From Saccoglossus kowalevskii (Eukaryota; Hemichordata; Enteropneusta; Harrimaniidae), in assembly GCF_000003605.2 (NCBI RefSeq), contig NW_003122435.1, forward strand, positions 5,853-19,650: a stretch of DNA of 13,798 bases, read 5' to 3'. The notes beneath the pieces were generated by a model that was given only the letters and a program-made list of their open reading frames with translations, searched no databases and had not been told where the DNA came from. Shown piece by piece: positions 1 through 8,834 of this stretch (position 1 is its first letter; each line of letters begins with the position of its first letter). A program made the position numbers and the translations under genes.

Positions 1-1362
1 CGTTACCAAGATCAATTTTAGACTTTGGGATTGGTTTTGCTTTTGAAGGACCAATCAATGACAAGATAACAGGCAAAAAAAATAAAGCATGTCCCATTCC
101 AAACACAATAATAAGAAACATGACTCTGAAGAAGGACAAAAAAATATAAGAATTTGAAAAGGCAAGGCAAATTATTCCCAGAAACGAGGAAAACCCAGCA
201 TTCAAGATAGGCACACCCACACGCGACAAAGCAACAGCAACACGTTCATTTTTTGTAAATCCATCTGCTTTCATGAAAGCATGGCAAATGTGGGCACTAT
301 AATCAACACAGAAACCAACACTCATTATGACATGCATCATTGTAATGGAACTGAGAGACAGCCCCCAGAAATGCATGTAACCAAGTAAACCTGTCAGAAT
401 CATTGCTGTTGTTACAGTTATATAGACAGAACACAGCGGATGAGGAACAAATATCAAACATACAACAAACATGACTGCCATTGATATGCCAAGAGTCATT
501 AATGTACTTGGCATGACTTGCACATATTGTTCGTAGTAAATGAAAGCGCCACAATATGCAAAGACTGGCAAGTGACTTTCATCTGCTATTTCTCGGACTT
601 GGAGCATCATCTGTCCCTCCAAGTAAGTATCACTAAACCCAAGTGAGCGTACATAGAAGCGAGAAGCCAATATGTTACCATCAGATATATTCAAATCTCC
701 TTGAAACCTTGGATTCAAAGGAAGAAATGAATTTTGCAAGGAATCAACAAATGTTGTTTGGTCAGTTGGAAGTGACCCACCATGATGTTGGGAAAAACTG
801 TCTAGCCAAGAAACTCGATAGCTATTTCGTATGTACTCATTATCAGTCATAACATTCAAAAGAGCATCGATATCATTTTGGATATTAGTCTCCCAATATT
901 CCAGTGGTTCTTCCATAACAGCCATAACCATTGGACCATCATTAGTGTAATGCTTTTCTGACAACCTCAGGTAGTCATGCAGATATGATGTGGGAGACAC
1001 TAAATTATTAAGTAACAGCCCTTGGTGAAGCTGGGTTGCTCCCCATATCGCAACCCCTAAATAAGCTGCAAAAATGATTAATATTAATGTTTTAGCAACA
1101 GGATTAAGAATCATTTTTGGAAGATATTTTTTAGGGACTCTCTCGCATACAGTTTCTTTTTCATGATCTGGATCCTCTTCTTGTTTTCCTATACACATAC
1201 ATATGTATGCTTTCCCCCTGCCCTGTTTTTCCATTTCGTCTAATGTTGCAACAGGCTGGCAAGTGATTGCGTGACGTGAAGCTTTTACTCTGCGTGTGTG
1301 AAACACAAGTGCCCCTCCAAATACTGTCAGCTGCATCAAATAGCACCAGAAAATTGCAAAAC
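1..1362 (-). other. Patched-like gene, large 3' coding exon (runs off left edge)
   Basis: An open frame of 453 codons without a stop encodes residues 400-853. It holds TM6, a charged cytoplasmic linker (about 421-488, including EEDPDHEKE), TM7, the second extracellular loop with a sequon (NIS, 624-626), and TM8-TM12. TM10 carries GFCVDYSAHICHAF. After TM12 the sequence becomes basic and proline-rich (GPSKAKPIPKSK), as expected at the start of the C-terminal cytoplasmic tail. The stop codon and 3' UTR are outside the window. Short open frames on either strand here are shadows of this exon. Confidence 0.9.
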
Positions 1363-3327
1363 CTTGAAACAAATTGAAAAGTAAGACAATTAATACAGTC
1401 CAGGTTCAGTATTATAATACCCCATAAGTTCTGTTACACATATATTCCTACTTCCAACATTCATAAAATAAACGTAGCAAGTCCATTGATTGAACTTAAG
1501 TATCCATTAATATAATTATAATATGAAAAATAAAACAATATGCAATATGGCACTTTGATTAACTGGTCACTAGGTTATTGTACGGTAATGCACGTTTTAC
1601 CATGAGCAATTTTGCAACAGAGCTGAATATTTTCTGGATATTTACTGTAAATGATGATGGGATCGACTTGTATATCAGTTTAGTGCTGTATCGAAACAAA
1701 CCTGTGAGTGAGTATCTGACATGAAAAATTGACCTTCACCTGTCATATCCTAAATCAACTATTTGCATTTGTTTGTAACATGCACCTGTTGGCTTTTTGT
1801 GATTTGCAATATGATGCCATTAAAATTTGTCTTAGATTGGAGAAGACTGGAGGTAGCATAATGGAATGACTGAATGAAAAGGTGTGGGGGCTGCGATAGG
1901 CTTTTTATAAACTAAATTCTTTAACATTCAGACCTGACCCCAAACCTTCCTACTGCAAGTGAAAATGGTGTATACATACCAGTGTAGATACAAAAATTCC
2001 TGACACTTGGGAATGGATTGATGGTACCCAAAGCGAATGCTATAATATCTGTCAGTGATGTAAGCGTTACTGATACTGCTGCAATACTGAATGTGTGTGA
2101 CATCTTCTCAGCAACATCTTCAGAGGGTTTTGTTTCTAGCCAACCAGCGAGCAGAAGAAACATATCATCTATACCTATTGCTAAAAAAATAAAAAACAAA
2201 TAATTAATAGTGCACAGTTATGACAAATATTGCATGAAGGATGCAATTGTTAAGGTATATTATCTAATGGATAAATGCATGTAATTGCAAAATATATTTA
2301 AACAACGTATATCTATGTACAAATACTAACCAACAATAAGGAATGGCATCACTCCAACAATGTTAACCATTTTAACACCCACAAATCCACAGAAACCAAA
2401 TGATGCTAAAATTGCTAGTGCTGCTGCTATCACTCCAAAGTTTGACAGAAACGATCGTGTAGACACACAGTTTCCAGTGGAGCAAACTAGTGAAGCATAG
2501 GTGATCATGATGGTAAAGGTGATTGAAAACTCAAGAATGTCACCATCAGTGTTTTCATCTAGTTCAGTGTTCAAACTTTCTGATGTACTATAACTCGTCA
2601 ATGCTTTTTCACCTTGCCATTTCTTCATGTTTGCAAGGAATTTGCGTTCCCATTTCAAGCTGATATCGTGGAATTTGCCGTCAGTTCGTAGATGATAGCG
2701 TGTTCTTAGTGATTCTGCACTGCTTATATGAGATGTATCTGTCACAGTCACACCACCCATTATGTCAGGAATGTAAACAGCGTTGCCATCATTATCAGTT
2801 TCAGTAGGATATAAAATTGGTGTTGACAAGAAACCATTGAACTCATTGTTATTTATAAATCTTTGGATACCATCAACAACACAAGAACCTGATCTCTTGG
2901 AGCAGACGTCTAAGAATCCATACTCCTGCTGATCTACTGTTACTGAAATCATACTGATGTTCACATCCAGCTCATTCTGTTCTGTCAAGATGGCTTCAGT
3001 TAAAACGTTATCTCCATTCATGAGACCCACCATTATATTCTCGCCATACACACCAAGAGTGGCCTGCTGATGTGAGTAGAAGTTTGAAGCACTCATGTCG
3101 GCAAATAATTTCAAAACCTTTTCTCTGTCTTTAGATGCTTGGCTGTTTTCTGGTGTGTATAAGTACTCAATGTTAGTTTCCTCTTCCTGGAAAATTAAAC
3201 CAATTCCAAGTACCCCACTGGCTATAATGGCTATGCTCATGATTATCAAGGCATGTTTGGAGAGAAATGCACCATACTTTCCGAATAATCTACTCATGTA
3301 TGACTCTAAGATATCATACACTGCCAT
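1..3327 (-). CDS. Patched domain-containing protein (PTCHD3-like), 3 coding exons, C-terminal tail missing
   Basis: Spliced gene read on the minus strand: exons 3327-2331, 2180-1980 and 1362 to the window edge join without a stop into 853 residues. The product has the RND/Patched fold: TM1 (about residues 26-46), a large extracellular loop (47-266), TM2-TM6 forming a sterol-sensing domain (267-420), a cytoplasmic linker, TM7 (489-510), a second large loop, then TM8-TM12 (683-836). Both acidic membrane motifs that couple cation flow in RND proteins are visible: GIDDMF in TM4 (335-340) and GFCVDYSAH in TM10 (749-757). EYLYTP after TM1 and PSVRNFCIYTG between TM5 and TM6 are typical of the PTCHD family. 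Family knowledge suggests a multipass membrane protein that moves or senses sterols or other lipids; the substrate is unknown. No Hedgehog-receptor-specific feature is seen, so PTCHD3-like is preferred over Patched or Dispatched. The start has a strong Kozak context (A at -3, G at +4), but an upstream coding exon is not excluded. The gene looks intact and under constraint. Confidence 0.9.
1363..1979 (-). other. Intron 2 of the patched-like gene (617 bp, phase 1)
   Basis: The donor GTATGTATAC starts at 1979. The acceptor TTTGTTTCAAG ends at 1363. The join G + GT makes Gly400 and continues as FAIFWCYLMQLTVFGGAL, which matches the expected TM6. The intron is AT-rich and I recognised no gene, repeat pair or RNA in it. 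Confidence 0.85.
1980..2180 (-). other. Patched-like gene, middle coding exon (201 bp)
   Basis: This exon encodes residues 333-399 and one base of codon 400: the end of TM4 with the GIDDMF motif, the short cytoplasmic link, TM5 (SIAAVSVTLTSLTDIIAFAL) and the PSVRNFCIYT segment leading to TM6. It has phase-1 boundaries on both sides and a length divisible by three, so skipping it would keep frame but delete half of the sterol-sensing domain. The donor is ACTG followed by GTATGT at 1979. Confidence 0.9.
2181..2330 (-). other. Intron 1 of the patched-like gene (150 bp, phase 1)
   Basis: The donor GTTAGTATTT (from 2330) and the acceptor with a long T tract, TTTTTTTAG (ending 2181), fit exactly. 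Joining G at 2331 to CA at 2180 makes an Ala codon and restores the conserved TM4 motif (FLIVAIGIDDMFLL) in frame. Nothing else was recognised inside it. Confidence 0.9.
2331..3327 (-). other. Patched-like gene, coding exon with start codon
   Basis: This exon encodes residues 1-332 plus the first base of codon 333. It covers the N-terminal cytoplasmic segment, TM1, the whole first extracellular loop, TM2, TM3 and most of TM4. In the loop there are paired cysteines (VCSKRSGSC, about 141-149) and an N-glycosylation sequon (NIS, 123-125). Another cysteine pair, VCSTGNC, lies at 281-287. The exon ends in GTTG followed by GTTAGT, a phase-1 donor; reading through it would give a stop after MPFLIVG, so the open frame stops at 2326 only because it runs into the intron. 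Confidence 0.9.
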
Positions 3328-3334
3328 GTTACTT

Positions 3335-3350
3335 CTGGAAGAAACAATAA
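3335..3350 (-). promoter_or_regulatory. Likely 3' splice site just upstream of the patched-like ATG
   Basis: Read on the minus strand, a pyrimidine-rich tract ends in TTTCTTCCAG at 3335, then 7 bases (AAGTAAC) precede the ATG at 3327. This is a good acceptor and implies an upstream, probably untranslated, exon to the right. No in-frame stop lies in the 7 bases, so a coding upstream exon is also possible. Candidate donors on the minus strand (GAG|GTAAGG near 4324; CAC|GTAAGC near 5536) cannot be ranked from sequence alone. Confidence 0.5.
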
Positions 3351-5800
3351 TACATTTTTGTACATGTATTAATGTATATGTGGCAATGGTGAAATTTGCT
3401 CGTAATCATTTGCCACCAAATAGAGTATTACTGTAGTATCCATACATAGCTAAGCTCATTAGCTGTAAGTAAATGATTCAGGCTGCCTCCTAGGTAGGAC
3501 AGATATTGTCATGAGCACCATTAAGAATGACGAATTTTTTGCCTACAACCACAACCTTGGGTCACTTGGCGATAGGTGTGTGATATGAATGCACAACCAG
3601 AAATAATTCAGGACATTTTATTTTTGCAGCTCGCTACTATCTTTTAAAAAGTTCTGTAGTGACCCAATCTTCCCTGTGGAGTCGATTGATAGTAATTTAA
3701 TGTTGATTAGGGGGATAATAACAATATTGGCTCAACTATCTAAACAAGGGTCAGTCAAATAACCGAATAATTGAACAAAATGCCATCAAATACACTTCTC
3801 AGTATTGGTTTCTTTGATGATAACAGGCATTGCTGGGCAACCAAGTTGACATATCTTCCATTTCCATTTATTGCAGTTCTGGTAAGGGGGCAATTTGTTG
3901 CCATTTCCTCCTTTCTCGCACTTCCTCTGTCAATGCCACATTAAGGGTGTTGTGGTCTTACTACTTAGATCTCATGCATCTAGTTCCTTCAACCTCACGA
4001 CTCACATATAATCTTCATTTAGATTTTCTGCTTCAAATGTTCACATGAGTTTGTGGACTATTGTGCCCACTGGCATCATTTTCTTCTTGGGTTTGTCATA
4101 GTATTTTCTTTATCAACTTGGCTTCTGGACTTAGCTCTGTCTGACTTTTGGTCTTTTTAACTGGATTTCATCCGTGCAATTTAGTCTAAGCTTGGTGCTT
4201 GCTATCATACCCTCCCATTGAATTCACTGGCTGGTTCTTTTTTATCTGTTTTCAGTATGTTTAATTTATATTGGGGCTCACGATCTGGCATTGCTCCTGT
4301 TTATTTCTGCTTCACTTTCCTTACCTCAGTAATTCATCAGGTGTTTTTCAAAACTGATTTTTCTAGGTGTTGAAATTTCCAGCTTCTAATCTGGTTTTAA
4401 CTTTTCGCTTTTTGTGAGTCACTCATATATTATTTTAGTTTCTTATTTTTGATGGTATGGATTTTCTAATCTCTTGTCATTCTTTGATGGTCTACTTATT
4501 GTGAAATCATCATGGTGTTCATGGTGTTGATTTCTTCTTAACTACTATTGACCTAATCATTCATTCAAATCGATGACCTGGTATGCAGGTATGCAGGTAC
4601 CAGGTACATTATACTTGCAGTGACAGACTTTAGGTCAACTCATTTCTGAATACAATTGCTGAGTTTTCGTCCACTACAAGGGTTAGCCACTACCAAGTCT
4701 ATATTAACATTCCCTAGGCCACCAGGTATTTATGGCACCCAGTTTGGACATGGGCTTGTTTTCTGCTTACTATAGTTGTCTTGGAATTGCACATATTCAT
4801 ACATAGCATGTTTTCCACGAGCTTGTATATGCCCCAACACAACTAGGTATAATGTTAAGTAATTCCATTGTCCTGACATATTTTAAGAGTGTAATATTCT
4901 GTAACCCTTGTCGACTTTCACTCTAGTCTTCCACATAGTTTCACAAGGCCAAATTACCTCCGGTTGTTAAATTTAGCCCAAGCATTACTCATACTCGTTT
5001 TGCATACCCTTAATGCGGTGCACCAATTATGTTATGATTTATTTATTAATGACACTTATATCCTCAATGTATAAAAGATTTATTAAGGAATTCACTATTG
5101 CGCCATATCGTCTAAACTTTTACCTGCATCTTGGAGAAACCAACTAATTATAATTCAATTTCGCTGTTGTCCATTCCCATTCATGGATGGATTGGGCACG
5201 TTGTTTCTGAAGTTTAATGTCGCTGTTACTGCTTTTATTGTTTGCATAGCAATTTGTTTTGCCCAGATTTCCACTCACACTCAATTTCACTGCAATATAC
5301 CCAAATTGTTAAAATATTTGTAGATTTGTTTTTAGTCATGTGTTGTTTTGTGTATTTTTTCAAGATGACTGATGCTCCAAGATGAGCCAAATTGTGGCCA
5401 GAAAAAGTCAATAGCAATAGCTATTTCTAAATCAAAGCTTCTATATAGATGTTATTACCATGCTGTTACGATGCACCGCCACCGGCTGACTAAACCAGCA
5501 CAGATTTTGCTTCTGTTGTGAGTTACATTATGCTTACGTGAGCAAGTTGGGGATTGTGACCATCTCTCAATGTGTCTGTAGCAAGATATTCTCCAGTGCG
5601 GAAATATCTAAGGCATACAGAACGCCGTTGATAGCTCCCTCTTTTGGCGATTTTGGTCCTATGCAGACAACTGAATACATTGAACTTGAATGTTATATTC
5701 AACACTTAAAGTACCTGTGAAATACCCCACCAACACATTTGGACAAACTTATGTATTTTAATACTTTAATACTTTTATAATACTACTAACGATATAAATT
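3351..5800. other. AT-rich region without a recognised gene
   Basis: About 2.4 kb with a strong bias to T and pyrimidines on the plus strand between roughly 3850 and 4500. Open frames are at most about 72 codons, lack domain-like composition and look accidental. It contains small local repeats: CATGGTGTT twice in tandem at 4511-4528, and GTATGCAG twice in tandem at 4581-4596 inside a CTGGTA/TACCAG inverted pair (4579-4604). If the acceptor before the patched-like ATG is used, this region is at least in part the first intron of that gene. Confidence 0.5.
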
Positions 5801-6904
5801 TTTCGGTCGGCGCTTTTTTGAAACGTATTTTGGCGGATGCAGTAATGGGTATAGTAATAGAGTATTTACGTGTTCCAAACGATCCGAAGGTGTGAAATCA
5901 GTGGACGAAGTAAAATCAATGAAAAAAAAAAAAAACGTTGGGATGGACATTCTTCCTATACCATCATATCGCAGATTAGCCAAACCAACTGTTCTCATTT
6001 ATAAAAGAACAACATGCCGAAAAATTAAACCTTTCCCAATACTAACAATTTAAGGAACCAGATTCACTGATGACGTCATTTGACTGGCCTTCTAGAGGCG
6101 AAATGACACCAGGAAAAGCGGAAGTTTGTTCACCGCGTCGGCTTTCAGAAGAGAGAGAAACGTCGAGTGATTTACGGATCACCGAATCATCGACTTATTA
6201 TATAATTTTTATTATTTCTCTATTCCATTGGTCGCTATAGTTCAATGTATAAAATGTTTAAACATTTTCTCTTTTTATTTTAATTTTTAATCTCTTTGTT
6301 TTACTCAGACGTTCGATAACATTCATCAGTGTATGAACATGCTCACTAACCTGACAATTAACTAGAAGACAAGCCAGACAACTTTTGACAAACTTGGAAA
6401 ACCAGTTGCGCCGTAAGCGACATATTTCGTATCCCTACACGATAAGCTTGATATGTGTTATTTATGGTCCACTCTTCCTCGTGGAACATGAGTGGAAATC
6501 TAGTCAAAGACTAGAAAATTTCTTTAAAAAATGTGTCTGATATACAATATCGGCAATGCACGCTGACCAGCAAGTATGCAAGTTCACCTGCGTACGCTTA
6601 GGAGGAGCCTCGTTTTAAAATACACAAAAATAAAAATGGCGTAGATTGAGTTTGAAACCCAATTTTATTTTAATAACATGAAAAATAATAATATTGATGT
6701 ACCAATACATGATTTTGGACTAGAAAAAAGCAGACATTTCACAGGCATTTTAAAAGAAAGAAACACGTTGAAAATATTGTACAGGACGTTCAACACACAA
6801 TGAAATATACATTACACTGTACAAAATGTCGGGGACACAGTGCACGTTCAGATAACCGAACAATTCGGATATTTGACATTCGGATACGTGACGTTTTACG
6901 TATA
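5801..6904. other. Intergenic region, possible promoter area, no gene recognised
   Basis: No convincing open frame. The region has more CpG than the DNA to its left, a run of 13 A at about 5923-5935, a CRE palindrome and ETS-like site (see separate entry), and a short hairpin CTAGTC-AAA-GACTAG at 6500-6514. Near the right end a 15-base imperfect direct repeat beginning ATTCGGATA occurs twice (about 6864 and 6879), the first copy overlapping an imperfect palindrome CCGAACAATTCGG (6857-6869). Confidence 0.4.
6071..6125. promoter_or_regulatory. CRE palindrome with nearby ETS-like site, candidate promoter element
   Basis: TGACGTCA at 6071-6078 is the perfect full CREB/ATF palindrome, and about 40 bases later AGCGGAAGT (about 6117-6125) resembles an ETS/GABP site. 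This pair is typical of TATA-less animal promoters. It lies about 2.7 kb upstream of the patched-like ATG in the right direction for a promoter of that gene. The link is inference only; an 8-base palindrome can also occur by chance. Confidence 0.3.
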
Positions 6905-7004
6905 GGTTAGATCACGGTGACGTCCGAGGTGACTATGAGAATTTGAACGAGGGCCGTATGCCCGAGTTCTAATTCTCATAGTCACCGAGTGGCGTGATCT
7001 AACC
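6905..7004. repeat. 100-bp foldback (hairpin) element, MITE-like
   Basis: The outer arms GGTTAGATCAC (6905-6915) and GTGATCTAACC (6994-7004) are perfect complements. Inside them GGTGACTATGAGAATT (6928-6943) and AATTCTCATAGTCACC (6971-6986) are also perfect 16-base complements, and the core adds GAAC/GTTC and GGGC/GCCC pairs around a 5-base loop. Only the short segments between the outer and inner arms differ in length (12 versus 7 bases). The whole would fold into one long hairpin. No clear target-site duplication is seen at the edges, so the exact borders and the element class are uncertain. Confidence 0.75.
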
Positions 7005-7206
7005 GACTTAGCACTGGCCAATTAGCCCGAGAAAAGATTCGTATTAGCCAATCAAATGATGACATTTTGACAGCAATCAAGCTTGTATTTTCTTGCGTTT
7101 TTTTCAGTCGTGATCTAAGTGAATTCGTAGTGAAATAGAACCACACTTTATCGCGAGCATGCCTCCAGACCCCCTAGTAAGGTCGCGCCTTTGTCGCGAG
7201 GTTGGT
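7005..7206. other. GC-richer spacer next to foldback element, no gene
   Basis: This spacer lies between the foldback element and the GC-rich repeat block. It contains several TCGCG/GCGCG words and a GCATGC hexamer (7158-7163). No open frame or RNA gene was recognised; it is probably a continuation of the repeat that includes the block at 7207-7248. Confidence 0.35.
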
Positions 7207-7248
7207 GAGCAGATCTCGCACCCATGCAGAATTTCGCGCCGCCGCCTC
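7207..7248 (-). repeat. GC-rich block, inverted copy 1
   Basis: Read on the minus strand, this 42-base block matches 8941-8977 on the plus strand at 35 of 37 aligned positions. One 5-base gap (GTGCG, present only here) separates the two halves GAGGCGGCGGC... and AGATCTGCTC. The two mismatches are transitions. The block directly adjoins the next repeat (7258-7392). It is probably part of a dispersed element family; the function is unknown. Confidence 0.75.
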
Positions 7249-7257
7249 GAGCTCTGA

Positions 7258-7392
7258 ATAAACGTAACTCACCTTTACGCTGTTCGCAAATCCGACCTTG
7301 CCCACTCCACTTTGAGTTCAGACTCACAAGAGCGTGTGTTTGACGTAAAAATTATTAATTCAAAATATTTATTGCTTTATATATTATGCTGA
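7258..7392 (+). repeat. Dispersed direct repeat, copy 1 (~135 bp)
   Basis: It is similar to 9790-9929 in the same orientation. Shared words in order include AATAAAC, TAACT.ACC, TCCGACCT, CCACT..ACTTTG, GACTCACAAG and TATTTATTGCTTTATATATTA. Similarity fades on the right after about 7392. It abuts the GC-rich block at its left, an arrangement not seen in the second copy. No open frame is conserved between the copies, so this is noncoding repeat DNA. Confidence 0.7.
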
Positions 7393-7640
7393 TTTATAGG
7401 AGTTTCAATTTATTATTAGCTGGCAAAATAAACGACCGACCGAATTGTACGATGTAGTTTGTATCCTTCCCCCATTTTTTTTTATCTTTCGTGTTACAGT
7501 TACGTGCAACAAATAATTAAACTGGTAATGGTAACATGAAGCTACAACGTATCGAGTGTGAATAACGATTTAGACTAGCACTGAACGCGCGTCTTGTGCG
7601 TGTCAATCCAGTAAAAGCGTCAATTCAAAAACAAAATAAT
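7393..7640. other. Spacer between repeat blocks, no gene recognised
   Basis: AT-rich DNA with no usable open frame, no RNA-like fold noticed and no clear match elsewhere in the window. Confidence 0.4.
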
Positions 7641-7644
7641 AAAT

Positions 7645-7860
7645 TTAGGCACACATTCAAGCAGATTAGAATGATATATTTTTAAGATTTTTACCCGAAG
7701 TTTTGCGCAAAGATCAAAGTTTCGGTCGTTGTCGTGGCAACTGTAGGAACAATATTTGTCTACCTGCAGGTGTGACCTGGCTGTCAAGTAAGACTAATAT
7801 TGCCGTCCAATAAATCACAGAAAAGAAAAAAAAATCGTTCCTGGCGAATTTTTTTTTTTC
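7645..7860 (+). repeat. X-box repeat family, unit A (degenerate)
   Basis: This is the first of four related units. It begins AGGCACACATTCAAGC, has the X-box-like palindrome GTTGTCGTGGCAAC at 7728-7741, then TGTGACCTGGCTGTCAAGTA at 7771-7790, and ends in A and T homopolymers. The order and approximate spacing (start to X-box about 78 bases, X-box to GACCTG 46 bases) parallel unit C. It is the most diverged of the full units. Confidence 0.6.
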
Positions 7861-7921
7861 GAAATTCCAGTCAAATTTGTCGGCAATGAAACATAATCTT
7901 AAAAAAAAAACAATACTAACA

Positions 7922-8095
7922 TTAGGCCCACACTCAAGCTGAGTTGAATGAGATATGTCAGGAGATTTTTACTTCAAAAATTGGAGGTGGAGAAGATACA
8001 TTTTGTGCGAAGGTGTTCAAAAATTCAATGTTTGGCTGCTGCCATGGCAACAGTGGACCAGGAATGTTTCAACAGGTTTTTCCACCTAACTACAA
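7922..8095 (+). repeat. X-box repeat family, unit B1
   Basis: It begins TTAGGCCCACACTCAAGCTG and continues TTGAATGAGATATGTC, very close to unit C at 8402. It contains GGAGGTGGAGAAGATACATT (7983-8002) and the best X-box palindrome, GCTGCCATGGCAAC, at 8038-8051. The usual GACCTG end is not present before the next unit begins, so this copy is truncated or interrupted. Two overlapping short open frames (7944-8165, 7948-8211) are not conserved in the other units and are not called as genes. Confidence 0.65.
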
Positions 8096-8201
8096 AAAAA
8101 TACACGACCCTTTGCGCATATGGGGCACAAGGGATGGAGAACAGACGCCGCCTCTGTATAACTAATCGAGTCCCGTATACGCACTGCTATTACAATACTG
8201 G

Positions 8202-8340
8202 TAGGAGGTGATACATTTTGCGAAAGTATTAAAAGTATTAGTAGGCCAGGATTTTTTTTCTGATTAGTGGCGGAATGACCTGCCTCCGAGTATGAACAAA
8301 ATCGGCCAAGCCAGAAAAATCACAAAAGAGTTAAAAAACC
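8202..8340 (+). repeat. X-box repeat family, unit B2 (partial, lacks X-box)
   Basis: It begins with AGGAGGTGATACATTTTGCG (8203-8222), which repeats the interior of unit B1. It then has TAGGCCAGGATTTTTTTTC, matching the segment just after the X-box of unit C, and ends TGACCTGCCTCCGAG followed by AAAATCGGCCAAGCC. The stretch that holds the X-box in the other units is missing, so this copy is internally deleted and lacks its start. Confidence 0.55.
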
Positions 8341-8401
8341 TTTACCGTTGAGGTAAGATTTTTGGGAAATGAAAAAAGATATCAAAAAACAAATAGTTTA
8401 T

Positions 8402-8625
8402 TTGTGCCCACACTCAAGCTGAGTAGAATGAGCTATGTCCGAGCTTTTTAATCATAGAATTGCTATTCAAAAATCAGTTTTTTGGTTGCTGTCATGGCAA
8501 CGATAGGCCAGAATTTTTTTTACATTTTACCTACTAATTAGAGTGAAGGTGTGACCTGCCTGCCAAGTTTGAGCGAAATCGGCCAAGCCCCCCCCCAAAA
8601 TAAACACAGAAAAATTAATATGTGA
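8402..8625 (+). repeat. X-box repeat family, unit C
   Basis: This is the most complete unit: GTGCCCACACTCAAGCTGAG start, X-box-like GCTGTCATGGCAAC at 8488-8501, ATAGGCCAGAATTTTTTTT, GGTGTGACCTGCCTGCCAAG, GAGCGAAATCGGCCAAGC and a run of 9 C. The tail phrase (CCAAGTTTGAGCGAAATCGG) resembles wording common in invertebrate dispersed repeats, but I cannot assign a named family. A CA microsatellite follows at about 8639-8650. Confidence 0.65.
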
Positions 8626-8727
8626 AGACACTGGAAATCACACACACACAAGAGATTTTAAGAGCAATCCTGGCGGAGCGAATCCCCAAATATTCCAAAA
8701 AGCGGTGCGTTCTGAAATTATATTGAA

Positions 8728-8744
8728 CCAAAGCTAAGCTTTGG
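8728..8744. repeat. Perfect 17-bp hairpin
   Basis: CCAAAGC-TAA-GCTTTGG: 7-base arms around a 3-base loop. There is no T run after it and no adjacent gene end, so no role is assigned. Confidence 0.5.
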
Positions 8745-8834
8745 AGAATAGATGAAAGAATATGTAAAATGTTCTCGGATATCAGATTCGTAGTTAATGC
8801 ATTTTTCTATAGCTTAGTGAATACCCAGAATACC

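Noticed and set aside
303-554. Minus-strand open frame of 83 codons
   Set aside because: It is in a different frame of the large patched-like exon; the exon's own frame is open through the same bases and matches the TM9-TM10 region of the family.
1161-1346. Minus-strand open frame of 61 codons
   Set aside because: Out-of-frame shadow of the start of the large patched-like exon, whose true frame continues from the upstream exon by a clean GT-AG join.
2018-2203. Plus-strand open frame of 61 codons
   Set aside because: Antisense to the middle patched-like exon; no independent coding signal.
3830-4048. Plus-strand open frame of 72 codons in the T-rich region
   Set aside because: No recognisable domain; lies in pyrimidine-rich DNA where such frames arise by chance.
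5523-5720. Overlapping 60-codon frames on both strands
   Set aside because: Both strands open over the same bases, no domain or conserved composition. Could overlap a 5' exon but there is no protein evidence.
7645-8625. CRISPR array
   Set aside because: Units are long (about 200 bases), degenerate and unevenly spaced, and the DNA is clearly animal.
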